Notes under the pieces: model-generated
Database searches by the model: none
The model's input: the letters and a program-made list of their open reading frames with translations, nothing else
Told to the model about the DNA's origin: nothing
Assembly (NCBI GenBank): GCA_029204225.1
Contig: MU832659.1
Span: 1-64,000, forward strand
DNA: 64,000 bases
Source: Diphasiastrum complanatum
Taxonomy: Eukaryota > Streptophyta > Lycopodiopsida > Lycopodiales > Lycopodiaceae
Direction: 5' to 3'
Shown here: one piece after another, positions 43,974 to 63,311 of the stretch
How the letters are laid out: each line of letters opens with the position of its first letter
Numbering within the stretch: position 1 is the stretch's first letter
Position numbers and translations under genes: made by a program

Positions 43974-45689
43974 ATGGATGATGCAAAAGAAGAAGAAGAA
44001 GAAGAAAAAGAGGAAGGGGTGCAGGAAGAACAGTTGCGTAATCGAGAGCAGCGTCTTATTGATCGCTTGCGCTTGGCTGTTATCGCTACCGCTGAAGCTG
44101 AAGGTGCCTCTTGCTTTCCTATTTCTATCACAAATGCTTGCATGTGGCCAAGGCTATCCGGCTAGGTTTTATCCATTTCTTCTCTTGGCGATGTAGCTTT
44201 TAAGACTTTTTTTTGAGTTTGTATGGACTTAAGCTTCAAAGCGCTGTTTAGTATTTTGTTAATGAGCAAGAATGAAGCTCCGTAAACCGTCTGCAATGCT
44301 TCTCATTTCTTTTACAGCACAGAAGCAAGGATTGTCAGTTTCCCCCCCAGTTATGACCGCGTTAGCTGACCTTACCTTCAACTACACAGGTATTGGCATG
44401 TTCTTTTCTTGTATTTGATGAGATTACCGTCTATAACTGCTTTTAGGTTTGACCTAGTTGGCCAAATCTTTATGGACATGATTTTGTTCTTTATTTTTTA
44501 TTAGCCTAATTTTTGGTGAATTCTGATCTTTATCTTTGATCAACATAAAGTTTTTCACTAATACTTGTTCAGGAAGCATATCAGCAATTTGTTGTCCTCA
44601 TAGGCAGAGCTCTTTGAATGCTGTTTTTTAAAATCTGTACGACAGGTTCTGACCATTATTTGCTTTATGCTTGGGATTATTACAGTACAACTAGCTAAAG
44701 ATGTGGAGATGTTTGCACAGCATGCTGGCCGGAAGTCTGTCAACGTGGATGATGTGAGTCTTGCTGGTAAGTTGAGTTTCTGCTTCAAGGCAGTTCGAGG
44801 CAATATACGATTTTTGTGTCTGGGCTTTGTGATGTGGTGTTTAAACTTCAAGATGGCGATACATATACTTAACCAATCAAGATAAGGATGCAACTTGTGA
44901 GGCTACTATAGGGGCATGCTCCTTTGATGATTTTCACACTAGCAAGGCTCATATCATAGAAACCCCTTCTGACCATGTTGCTCGGAATGCACTCGTCTGT
45001 GCCATATGCTCATTGGGACACTTGGTCCAGCTCATGAGTGACACTTGTCCGATGGTCAATGGACTGGTCAACAAGATGTGCCATATGCTCATTGGGACAC
45101 TTGGTCTAGTGTGTGGTCCACTGTATGAGCTGATAATCGAGAAACTTTTAACTTCACTTTCTATTTTGGTTTTGAGAAATCAATCATTTTTACTTGCTGT
45201 AAGAGATTCCGAGATCTAAGTTGACATAGACTTAACTAAGCACCATCAGAGATGTGGACATCAGACTCTCCACCACTGTAGAGCACAATCCATGATCATT
45301 TCAAACCATGGATATGGGAGTCTACACCAGCATCCCAAGATCACTCCCCTAGACAGTAACCATGGTGTTCCATTGGTTTTAATATCAGGTTTGCAGAAGA
45401 GGTTAGGGCTTTTTGGGAAAGCTTGCTAAAATGAAGAGTGAAGTCAAGATAAAGGGCTATTCTGTGGATTTTCTTTTTTCGATCTCACGATGAAAATGAA
45501 GTTCCTTTTCTCAGTTACTTGCTAAAATTCCCTGTGGAAGATGTTCATTGCAAAAGGATAATGATTTTCTCAGCTCGCAGGAATGACAGTGTAGCAGCAC
45601 TTTTGAAGTCTTTTGCTGAGGAGCTTTCCAAATCTAAAGAGCAGCGTCAGGAAAAAAAGAGAAAAAAGTCTGCTGGAAAGGCTGATTGA
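43974..45689 (+). CDS. MHF1: MHF1 / CENP-S histone-fold protein, four exons
   Basis: Exons 43974-44103, 44318-44389, 44686-44766 and 45574-45689 join to 399 nt, i.e. 132 aa plus TGA. All three introns (214, 296, 807 bp) are GT-AG and phase 1. The N-terminus is an acidic Glu run. The histone fold follows: RLIDRLRLAVIATAEAE (helix 1), VSPPVMTALADLTFNYT, QLAKDVEMFAQHAGRKSVNV (long central helix and the family-typical HAGRKSVN turn), DDVSLAARRNDSVAALLKSF, then a Lys-rich tail ending KKRKKSAGKAD. This matches plant MHF1/CENP-S in length and motif order. The family pairs with MHF2/CENP-X to bind DNA and FANCM; in Arabidopsis MHF1 limits meiotic crossovers. The product should be nuclear. I see no lesion, so the gene appears intact despite its transposon-rich surroundings. 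The exon borders are my inference from splice sites and family fit. Confidence 0.92.
45001..45115. repeat. Direct repeat in MHF1 intron 3
   Basis: TGCCATATGCTCATTGGGAC followed by ACTTGGTC occurs twice about 80 bp apart within the longest intron. Confidence 0.9.
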
Positions 45690-45910
45690 ATGTTGTGGTA
45701 TACACCAGTATTTCTGCTTTTTTCCCCCTTATTCTTGGTGCATCAAAGCCTCTGGTTATCATGGCATTAGAAGCTTGAATCTGTAATTTTTACTGCATCG
45801 TGCATTTCTTGTTTCATGGTTTTGGACTAAATACATTCAGCATAAAATGTTTGAGCAACAATCATGAAATTATGTTATGATTTGGATGATTTTCATGGTA
45901 GTTGGTCAGC

Positions 45911-45916
45911 AATAAA
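45911..45916 (+). terminator. Possible MHF1 polyadenylation signal
   Basis: AATAAA about 220 bp after the MHF1 stop, a reasonable 3' UTR distance. Other AT-rich signals nearby could serve instead. Confidence 0.4.
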
Positions 45917-48646
45917 GAAAAAGGGAAAAAAGTGGTCTCCAAAAGATTGGGTTTTTTTTTTTTTGACATTGTAGTCTGATCTTGCTTGACAGTTGCAAAC
46001 TAGTAACCAATTTTTGTATTTTGGATACACATGAAAATTCCTTTGTTTATATTTTTCCACCTAATTTAGATTTGGGCAATTCTTAATTGCATAAATTCCA
46101 ATTATATGCATTCAGATTCAGACTTTGGTGATTCAAATTGGAAAGAATTGGCAGGAATAAGACTAGTTCTTTGCTTGAATCTGATGTAAGGAAATGGTAA
46201 AACTTTGGCATTTCATACTGCATCTCATTTCGCTTATTCAGGCAATGGAACCCCTCCCAAAAAAAAAAACAGATTTCTTTTCGATTTGGAGGGGAGAAAT
46301 TCGTTTGAATCAGGCATCGTGGTTTAGCATAGTGTGTCAGTGAAACTATACTAACTTGACTTTGCACCCTTATGATGCTTACTTTTGTAACAGTACATGG
46401 AATCTGAATCTGGAAGAGATGTTATGGCCTCACTTGTATTAACATTTTCACTTTGGAATTACTAGAAAGGTATATGGGCTATCATAGTTTCATATTTTTA
46501 CATGTGTTTAAAGAGTGTGAACATGTGTTACATTTGTGTAGCTATAAAATTACATCCGACGGTTGGGAGATTTTTGTGGTTTTTTATTCCTGACATCAAA
46601 AGCAACTAAACTTACGGAGCATGTGCAATGTTGTGCTTAAGAGACTTGGAATCACACCAGAAGGATGTGGCTAGTATTTTACTCGAGTTGATTTTGTCAG
46701 GTGATTGGGCAGGGTACTGAGAAAAAATCTTCCATGGTCATCGATGTGAAAGCAATGGGCACAGCACTGCTCATTTGAATAGTATTCAGGATGAGCAAAG
46801 ATTTCCTGAAATTGGAAGTGTGATTTGTTCTGTCCACTTAATTCAAACAGAGAACGAAGCAGATATGGAAAGGCATTTGTGGAGCCTTAATGGAAAATAT
46901 CAGATTTATCTCCTTTGAGTGGATATTTAGGGCAACCTATACCAAATTGATTGTTGGGAGACGGAACTCTTGATATCCATGACCTATAGGGGTTCATGGC
47001 TAACTATCAATTTCAAGTGATCGTGAAAAGGTGGAAAATTCTAAATTATTAGTATGTAGTGCTTCTCAAAAATTAAAAAATCACAGTTTTCTTACTAGTA
47101 AATTTATCCCATTTGCAAATTCTAATTTTTCACAAAGTCAATCCACTTTGCAAGTCTTTCAAGCGATTGTTATAAGCATTTCAAGTTTTCATCATGAATA
47201 AATCTTGTTATACATCATATTTGCTTGGTTATTTTTTGTTTTTGAAATTACACATCCGTAGTAATGTAGTGTAGTGTGCTCATCTCTTTATTTTTGTTTG
47301 ATGTTTTTGTGAGTGTTGTCCATTAAATGCAACAACTACAACCTCTCTCTTCCCACTGCAAGTTGATGTGGGTCATTCCCATATACAATGCAAACTACAA
47401 TCTATTTGTCTATCTGCTTTACATGCCATGGATCCTTTTAAAGGCAAGCTATCAAATGTGGTGTGATATGAGATGATTTAGTGGTGTCTAAATAAGCCCT
47501 TGCTCTGCACATCAAGAGTCTTCACGTCACAAATTGCAATGGTTAGTATGGCTTGAATCATGTGCATTGCCCATGTGGTATTAATATTAATTGCACCCAA
47601 TTTCAAATGACAATTTTAAAGTTTGAAAACCACTAAAAAAAAAGTCATTAGTCCCATTTGCTTCTAATTTCACCGTTTCTAATGACTACTTTCATTTTTA
47701 TAATGGAAGGGCTCCACCAATGCAAAAAGCTTACATGAATCTGGACATAAACCTCACAATAAACGGCCAAAAATCATCTTTGCCACAAGGCATTGATGAA
47801 ATTTCTTTGGTCCTTTGGTTTTATGAGCTTTTATGTTTTAAATGTTTATGGCAGATACTTCTCCAAAGTCATGTGTACGATTGGCCAAGTCCACAACTTT
47901 GGAGTTTTTTGTATCTTGAGGAATGTGGTTGTATAATCATCGTATATTGTTTGACACAAGGTGGCTGATGACAATGCCCACATTTGAGACTTTCAATAGT
48001 CCATCTAATGTTCAACCTCCCATATTTTGGTTGTGTTTCCTTTAGCTAGCCAAATCATCATTGAGGCACTCAAACCCACCATCGCATGAGTCTCACAACT
48101 TGAAAACCTTTTTATTGTGGTGTCTTTGTATCTAATCCAGCTACGAATGTCAAAAGGATTTTTCCTTATCTTCTATCTTTGACAAGTTGGAGGGTGGCAA
48201 TTCAAAATTGACATCTTCATTGGATCTATATCGCTATCCATTCAATGGTTGGGGTCTCCATTTATTGGCAAGTTAAAAACAAGTTTCATAATGGAAGGGG
48301 CAACTTTGCCAATCGATGCCCCAACATTTTCTATTGTCATTCATTCTTTTCAAGTCCAATTTCATCCTCACTCGAAGAGATTAGATTATATAATACATCC
48401 TTTTGTTTTAGGCTATAATTTGCCATAGTTCGTAAAGATTATTTAACAAGAAGTACTAACATTGAAGCCCAAACACTTTTGACTAGTAAATGATGTATTG
48501 GCCATTGTAATTCTGCTAGTTTGTTTTGCAATATCTACTTATGGAAACATCAACAAAAAAAGAATCAATGACAAATAAGTTTGGTATAGTGTCAATGTTT
48601 CGCACGCTTTAATATTAGATTTAGAAGATTTAGCCACCATGATCTG
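45917..48646. other. AT-rich intergenic stretch
   Basis: No ORF with recognisable domains, no LTR ends, no microsatellite over 20 bp except homopolymer T/A runs. Confidence 0.45.
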
Positions 48647-49000
48647 TTGCTAAATGACATTATTTTTTGGACGATGAAGCTACGAACGATTTTTGGCAGT
48701 GTATTAGAATTATCACTCTTATGGAATATTTGGCTAGACAGAAATAGCGGGGAATTTGGGAATGGTGACTTCGTCATCTCCACCTTGCTAATTTTTAAAG
48801 AAGTTGAGAAACTTGGTTCTTCTTTAATTTTCTCGAGAGAAATATTTTTTTGCACAATGAGCATTGATCACATTGCCCAAGGTTGTGAAAGCGTATTTAA
48901 CAAGTTGGCCCAAAAAGACAGCGAGCCATCATGCTTTATGCCTTGCGCTCTAGGCCAATTATTGATCAATGTCATGCATTTAAAAGGAAAGTATGCTTGA
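48647..49000 (+). pseudogene. Possible LINE C-terminal remnant
   Basis: A 117-codon ORF contains LSLLWNIWLDRNSGEF, which resembles the W-x-I-W-x-x-R-N segment at the C-terminal end of plant LINE polyproteins. No RT motif precedes it, so the call is weak. Confidence 0.25.
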
Positions 49001-52000
49001 TATTCAACCATACAAAAATGAAAATTGTTAGAATTAATTGTGACTATATATCGTTCAAATTTGGTCCAAGTTGTGAATAACCTTTAATTATGAAAATCAC
49101 CTTATGCGAAAAATGGTAATGGCTTATGCTTATGCTTGAAGAAATATATATGCTCATGAGCATTTGTCATGATGTCCAAAGGTACATGTATGGTTTATTC
49201 AGTGGATCCCTATTTCTCCCAAAAAATACAAATAAAGTGCACCTCTCTTCACAATATTCCACATAGCTCAAACTTTATTCCAAAAGTTGGAAGAAAAATA
49301 TAACCACATGGTCTAGTAGGCCATTCTTTTTGAAAAAAAAAGAAAAAAAAAGTTTGGCTCGCATTGTGAACTACTTTCAATAGCTCACATTTGCTAATAA
49401 CTTTCTATTCTAGAGAGAGCTTAGAGGTTTTGAGTAGATCTTAAGACTCAGACACTTACTATATCTATCTGCAAAAGGATGAGCATTTTTTTTCTTGATA
49501 CTAGCCATTTTCGGACACTCGCGTTGTGAGCATTTAAAACACTTGCAATAATTATAAATTTTTGAAAATTAAATTTGACTAGCAATGTGAACATTTTCAA
49601 ACACTCACATCAGCTAGTGAAACAACTCGTAATTTCTTGTATTTTCTAATTTTGAAAGAATTTTTAGATTTTGAGTGGATCAATAGACTTTCAAATTTTT
49701 TTTTGGGACTTGCTAGAGTTTTAAAAAACACTCACACTTGCAAATGTGAATGGGAATGTTTGAAAAACACTCGTAGTAATTGAAAATAATAATAATTTTA
49801 CTCTTAGTATCTCAAAAAGGCTTGCACTTACAACTTATTTATTTATTTATTTTAATGATTTTAGTAGTTGTCATCAATTGGTTAATTACACTCCATTGAT
49901 CTGACTTTATAAAAGAATTTGGGTCTGTTTGTGTTGGAAAGATTGTTGCTATATCTAATCATTAGATCGATTGAGGTTGCATAGTTTGTATTGATTGTCC
50001 TCATGATATGACCTTATTTATCAATAATCCAATTACTTATTGTTCCACATTGTCCCTCAATTCTCATTTATGTGAGTTATAAGTCAATCAAGAGCAACTT
50101 CTAACAGGGAGACCAGAAAATTGAAACTACCTTCAAATCTGGTGTGGATCTTAGATCCGCTTTTTGATCTAACATCTGCATGCTCTATAATTTTTTTTTT
50201 ATTGATTTCCATTCTATGATTAATCACTAGTCAAGGTTCACAAACCAGAATTAGTAGTTGATTGAGGATTCCCTTAATTGCTGTTGTACATGTATATATA
50301 TATTCTAATATATATGTTTACGACATTATAGAGTAAGTAGATCTCATATCAGACTTTTATCATTTTAATTTTTTTTTGACCAAAAAACCCCATAAAAAAA
50401 AAGATTTCTAAAAAGTACAAAAATAATTGAACATTCAAAAGCAATAAAAATAGCATAAATTCAGAATGATCTCTTTTCGAATGAATATGTGAGGTTGCAT
50501 GTGCCTTGGGGAGAATCAACATAAGTGCATTGGTGAGGTTCTAGTGCTCGATTTTCTTTTTGTTATATCAAAATCCTAAAAGCAAGAAACAATTAAAAGC
50601 AATAGAAATGACATACGTTCAAACTAGCGTAATCTCAGATGGATCTGTGAGAAACAAGTGCCTTGGTGTGTGCCAATTTTTGATAGTTGCTTTGGAAAAG
50701 ATCAAAGCGATAAAAACATGATCTAAAAAACTATAAATAGTTTCCTCCATATCTAAACACAATCTGGGAGGAGTCACTAGACTCTGACCCCCTTGAAACA
50801 TAGTATTAAGTGGATCTAGTGTCTTAGAGATTGTCAATTCATCCCTATATAAACCACCTATAGTGGTTCTCATCATGGCAGATGTCGAGAATGCTATTGT
50901 GCAAAATAGAGGGCTATCTAAGATGGAGTTGTCGAAGTTTAATAGGCAAGGTGACCGTAACTATATTTTCCAAGTGTACTTAGAGTGTGGCACTTATGGT
51001 ATTTATGAGGTTCAATCCAAAAGAAAGCACTTTAAACCTTTGTCTCATTGACTCTGCTAGTAATTGTTATCAACCTAGAGCCATGTGAGAAACAAGATTG
51101 GGACTCTTTGCAAAGGGCATTCATCTTGCACTTCAAGACCACCCAATTCATGAAAGATCCCAGTCACAACTTGGAATAGTGCGCATTAGGAGCTGTGAAT
51201 TTGTTACAAACTAAATAGAAATGGTCAAACACATTGGCACCACATGAACGTAGAGGTGAATACATAACTTTGGGTGAGGTTTGTGCTTATCCGATACAAG
51301 AGGTAGATGAAAACTCAAGAAGAGATTTGGTCAACTTATACGACTAATCTAAAGGGCACCATCGAGACAAAATGAAATATCTCGGCGACTAGTAGTGGAT
51401 AAATATAGTATATTAGCCTCTCCTCATCATTTTCAATATATTTTCTTATACCTGTTTTGCATATGCAAAAAATCGGTATCATATCGCTATATTTAGTTCT
51501 GAGCAAGTCCATGCTACACAGAAGGTAAATTACAATAGATGGTATATAGGACTTCATTTTGGACAGGTATGGTTTAATGCTTATGAGGGATTTTCAAGAA
51601 TTTTTTACCGAGTATTACAGCAGATCCGTGCCATTCTAATCCTTATTCAAAAAAACCCTTTTTCTTACGCATATCCATGCTATCTAAGAACTTTATCTTG
51701 AAAACCTAATTCTGGATCTAGGTATGAACTATTCAAGAATAGTGTGAACGAGTTGTTACATTAGATTGTAAAAAGAATTGAAGACATAAAAGTCACCGTT
51801 AAGCTTGAGTGTTGTTATTTATGAATCATATAACGAAGATAACATATGTAAGTATAACAGAAAAAACATATCCTGAGTATATATCATTAAAGGCATGTAA
51901 TCAAGACCATGTCTTTGATGTATGTGGTTTGCATATACCCTGGAAATCGTAGTGGAAAGTTATACTTGGATGATTGTAGACGTAGTTTGTTGAGAGGATG

Positions 52001-52309
52001 CCATGCTTTTCCCTCGAGTAGTTTGCTTTCTTTGGAAAACAACTGTACATATAGTTTTTATCATTTAGCATCTAACCTTCTTCTTTAAGAATCAAATTCT
52101 TGTATAAGTATGTTCTATACATGAAAAAGTACAAAGAATGTTCAAGTCAATGTTGTCATAGAATGGTTTCAACGAATTACATACCTGTGTGGACGCTTAA
52201 CAATGCACAGTTCATTTTTGAACCTAAACGAATGTGACGGTAGGCCCCCTAGTAACAAGAAATGCTACATTATCATGACACGTAAATCATTTAGTATCCC
52301 AATACTACA
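49001..52309. other. AT-rich intergenic stretch
   Basis: Mostly non-coding. ACACTC(A/G)CA-type motifs recur at 49510-49790. At 51090-51180 one frame (WDSLQRAFILHFKTTQFMKD) faintly resembles a gypsy gag but has too little support. Several CCATGCxATC motifs appear from 51.5 kb on. Confidence 0.35.
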
Positions 52310-55260
<2,951 letters not shown>

Positions 55261-55625
55261 ATCCATAGCACGAGTAGATAGGTAGGAAGGCGACTTACCA
55301 GTGTTATCCAGAGGTAGCTCTTCAATTGTTGAAATGTAGGCACCAATACTGCAAGACTTGCTTTGCCAGAGGAAGGAGAAGAGAAGATAGAGGGCGTGGG
55401 GAAGGCAAGAGCACTATGCCCTCTTCATGTAGGTGATACCAATCTAAAGAAGTGTAGAGAAGCAACTAACCGTGTCCATAGGATAATATGTTGATGATCT
55501 TGATCGTTGAGGTGGCATTAAATGCATGTGGTGGTTTAAAAATTTCCCACCAAAAGCCATAAAGGGTCACATGGCTTGTAAAGTATTGAAAACCAAAAGG
55601 AATAAAATGACATTGGGTACCATTC

Positions 55626-58996
<3,371 letters not shown>

Positions 58997-59239
58997 CCTT
59001 TTAATATGTTGGATATAGTTGAAAAGAAGCTCTTTTTGTTTGCTCTAGTGGCACCCCTTTGAATTACCTTGAGAATAACTTTCGAATTTGCTTGACATAG
59101 TTGGAAATAAGCTCATTTGCATTGGTGTGGTACCCATCTGAACTACCTTGAGAACAACCTTTCAATCTGCTTGACATAGTTGGAAATAAGCTCCATTTGT
59201 TTGTTCTGGTGGCACTCCTTTGAATTACCTTGAAGACGT
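58997..59239. repeat. ~80-bp tandem repeat, three copies
   Basis: Three adjacent units share GACATAGTTGGAAATAAGCT (first copy diverged) and CTTTGAATTACCTTGAGAA. Confidence 0.9.
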
Positions 59240-59417
59240 GATCACTAGTTGTGCTTTTCCCAATCATATTTACATCTCCTTTACAATGACTGTCATTGGT
59301 GGTAGATCTTGCCTTTCCTTCCTAAGGACTAGTGTTTATGGGCATAGTTGCTCCATAAATTTCTATCATGATCTTCCTTGTCCAATCACGCCTTTCACTA
59401 GACTTTGCACATGCATT

Positions 59418-59514
59418 AAATGCCAGGTGCCCATCCAAAGGCCCAGGTTAAGTGCGAGACTGTCAATGACACTCTCTCATTTAATTAGCACTCTTGGATG
59501 GGCTCTTGGCATTT
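59418..59514. repeat. 97-bp foldback
   Basis: AAATGCCAGGTGCCCATCCA at the left pairs with TGGATGGGCTCTTGGCATTT at the right (18 of 21 positions over the arm), and pairing continues imperfectly inward. It could be a small MITE or a hairpin-forming transcript. Confidence 0.7.
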
Positions 59515-62500
59515 GAATCTTGTGCCTTTTTCATCCTCAAACGTCCAACCGCAGTCTCCTTAGATACACCTGAGCCAAAGTAGCATTCTAAGAACAAGGT
59601 CAAAGAAATTGCCTCTACCTAGAGTCTCCATAAACCTAGTTGCATATTTTAGTGCATTGCTTTATGTAAAGCGAGTAATGTTGTTAACATAAACTTGTTT
59701 GTTATTTTTCCTTTCTTTTTGCATGCATCTCCCATTCTTGCATGACACCTCGTCACACTGTGTTTGCTTATTTTTACTTTTTGATCTTTTTATGCATGTC
59801 CTAGTGACATTCTCCCTAATCCTCTAGTTTCAAACATGAGATCATGGGATCTATTATTGACTACCCTGCATTGGCATGACCCAAAAGACAATTCTCCCTA
59901 GAAAATCTAAGTCTTTCCTTTAAAATTTGACTTTTTTCATGAACTTTATTGACCCACCTGAGCCTATAGTAGTGGCTTTGCAAGGCAAGGATCAAGTTCC
60001 AAGCCCTCCAGCCTGCTCCAGGGCAGAAGAAATTGAACATTGCCAAAAGTTGAAACCCGTGAAGTGTTAAGTGATGAGTCTGGAAGCTGGGCCCCGCGAC
60101 CACACACTCACTGCAGTCAGTGCACACAAGGTTCAGAAACGCCGCAGGGGCATCATTTTCAGCTCAGGAGTCATCAGTCTTCACAAAAAAACACAAATGA
60201 AACCGACGGCGCCCAGTTTCTGACTCCCAACTCCCTCCTCCCCCAACAACGCTGACTCGCAGCTACATGTTACAAATCTTACAATACGTTATAATAAATC
60301 TGGACCTGCTCTCTACCCTACCTATCACAGCAGTATCACTCACAAGTTACAACAACTACCTTGACTTGACAGTGGACACTGAGTCCATTATCCACCGAAT
60401 CACCCATAGAGGGAAGTGGGTCCTGACTCCTTTCTTTCTGAGCTGAAGCTACTTCTGACTCTAGTCTCCAGACCGTACTCAACAAACTACAACTAATTTT
60501 AGACTTTGATATAAGCTTATGAGTCATTACTTTGTAAATAAGCTCATGAGTCATTATTTTGTAAATTTACTGCATGATTCACACGAGACTATAGGTACGT
60601 GTAGTAAATACGCATTACGAGACTCTAATGCACTATGATGTACTCACTACTCTCCATTAGTGATAGATCAGTACTCACAATTAGTCGTATATTATCTAAC
60701 AATAGAATATATTATGGCTTATAGAACCATCAGTGCAATACCATGAATGATGTAACCATTTAGTGACATATATGATATGATGCAACAATAGGTTGTGCGA
60801 TGTATATCATATATGTATATGTGGTTAACAATGAGCATTAAGTCATGAGACTATAGCATACTACACGGTAGAAAAAACAGTACAATACGGGCTGTAACAT
60901 CATAATTGAGTAGAGTACTGTATACTGACGACAGACAGAGACTTCCGATTTGTCCCTATTGGCTATGTTATCAGACTTGATGTTGAAATCATCATCACGC
61001 TCAGGCTACAGCCTATAGCCATCACCGTGAGCACTCAGGAGTTGTACTGTCTATATCTAGTAAAGTTAAACCTTTGAGGCTACTGACTTTTGAGTCTTGA
61101 GTTCTTGAAAGCTTGACCTCTTACGCTTTTTAAGTGTCGAAGACTCGAAGTTAGCATTTGGAAATTGAAAGATGAAAGAATGTCAGAGGCCTATTTGATT
61201 TTCAAAAAAATGTAAACATTCAAACAAAATGTCAAGTGGGATCCGGCAATTTACATGACTCTTTTCTTTAAAAGATAAATTTCATATGATCTTTCAAATT
61301 TCTTTGTAAGATAGCAGGATTATGTTTCGAAAGGCTGAAATTTAGTTGCATTTTTAATTTGAAAGATACCTACGAAACCTACATGTACAGTGCGACTGAT
61401 ATTAAAAAAGAAAAGAAGCCTCTAGGCTCTAGCTAGGCTCTTGCGATCTCAAAGGTAAACCGTATATCGCCCTTCAAATTCCAGTTTTCAAGCTTAATAC
61501 TTATGAATTAGACTATAGTATAGTGTACGCTCAGTTTCAACTTTCAACTGGCACACGCGTCATGCAACGACAACAATGATTCACACATGCCAGGCTTTGC
61601 CAGCTTCTGCCATCCACCCTCATCATTAATGAGATACTATAGCAGCATTGGTCTCTGGCATCTGCAACCAGCACCCCACTACTTGCAACTTGTTCCAAGT
61701 TCCAACTTCCGAGTCCTGGCCCCCGCGGCCCGCCCATGAAATTTTTGTTGTTTTTTAAAGCTGCTGAAATTCTGAATCTCTAAACAGTAAAAGGCTACAG
61801 ACAAAGTTTCAGGTTTCAAGTTTCAACCCGCGAGATTTTGGACCTACATTTGCTTAGACGTAGATCAGATCTCAAACTTCCCGTTTCTAGAATTCTTGTC
61901 TTGCTGCTGCTGCTGCTCGCGTTACAAAATCCCAAAATTAGTGTGCTTCAAACACACTCGGAGACACCGCGCGATTTTGAATTCACAATTCCCTAAAGAT
62001 CTCAAACTTTACGATTCGGATTTTTGTCTTCAAACTTAGAAAGTACTTGTAGCTTACAGTACAAAATTCCAAAAATATAATATGCTTCAGACCTACGTGG
62101 AGACACAGAAATGAATCATGATCAAATTAGCTTCTAACGTGGGAAAAATGCGACAATGATCGTCTAATGACTCTAATCCAAAGATTAAGCAAGGATCAGA
62201 AGCTTAATTAAGATAGCTGCTCGATGCTGATAAGTGGGCTAGTACTGAAAGATTCAATCATTCAGGGTTGTGGGTGTCTCTGCCAGGTTAAAACGTGGAA
62301 CTGAGAGGCTTTCTAGGCTCTAGAGGCTTCCAATGGATCTTATCACTCGGTCGCCCCTCGTTGTTTGGCAGCAATTTGCAAGAAGAGCTTGGTTTGTTGA
62401 GCAGTAGCTCCACTATTAATTGTTAATTTATGTAACAATCTGCTGGCAAGTACTCTCTACCTTGTGTATTCACCTTCTTTTTAGATTGAACTCTTGATAT

Positions 62501-62768
62501 TAATGCCCGTAGATAGTATAGATATGAAAAAGTGAGCAAGCAATGCTTGATGGCTGCTTGATACCAAGATAAATCGAGAGAATAGGTGGGTATGAAGGGT
62601 TGTGCAATGTGGATGATAGATCTTGCAATATGGGAAAGGTGAGAATGTTGCTCAAGGATATTCCAAAAGAAATATTAAGATGATTTGGAGATGACAAAGG
62701 GATCACCTTGCACGCATCACACTCATGGCTCTCCTTTATTGTAGGCTCTAGAAATGGGCTAAGTACTA
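59515..62768. other. Unassigned intergenic stretch
   Basis: No gene recognised. At 60511-60567 a 29-bp direct repeat (ATGAGTCATTACTTTGTAAA / ATGAGTCATTATTTTGTAAA) occurs, and GACTC/GAGTC motifs are frequent from 60.0 to 60.7 kb. Confidence 0.4.
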
Positions 62769-62867
62769 GGTATCTTTCATTGGGAGGTGGGCTTCTGCGT
62801 GTAGGCTGAGCCGTGGGAGTGGCGAATAATGCTACAAGCTGTAGCCCACCGTCGGATTCATAATACT
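62769..62867. mobile_element. ~100-bp foldback MITE, copy 2
   Basis: Aligns with 30940-31042: GGTATCTTTCAT start, GTGGGCTTCTGC, CCGTGGGAGTGGCGAA, GCTACAAG, TGTAGCCCACCGTCGGAT. The terminal pairing is weaker than in copy 1. Confidence 0.75.
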
Positions 62868-63311
62868 TTAAGTAGCAAGAGAGAGACATTCAAGATCTAA
62901 ATATGTTTACAAGCGTTGCACTATGGAACATAATGAACGTTCTCTCAACCAATGACGTAATGCCACATGCCCGCTATCACTTCTCACGACTGCTACGGCC
63001 ATATATCGGTCAAGGGCAAATGCCAAAGAGGTTTCCTATGTGCAACCAATCATTGGAAATGAGCAAAGAAGAAAATGATGAGATTTGAGTCACCTTGTCC
63101 GATGCCAAGTCTTTGAGATATATAGTCCACGATTTAAGGGTACAAACCCATCCACCCCATAACAAATTGAGAAAAGGTGCTGCACGGCTGACAAACTTGA
63201 TTTTATTCTTTCATATGGGATTTGAATTCTATGCATTAAATTTTTTTTACTTGAAAAAACTCATATTATAAAGGATATGATTGGCTTGAACACTACTAAA
63301 AATAGTAAGAA
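62868..63311. other. Unassigned stretch before the terminal LTR
   Basis: Short ORFs only; no domain recognised. Confidence 0.4.

Noticed and set aside
51060-51330. Gypsy gag remnant (WDSLQRAFILHF)
   Set aside because: Only one short motif matches, with stops close by and no neighbouring pol.
59861-60127. 88-aa minus-strand ORF as a gene
   Set aside because: No domain, no splice context, no homologous copy in the window.
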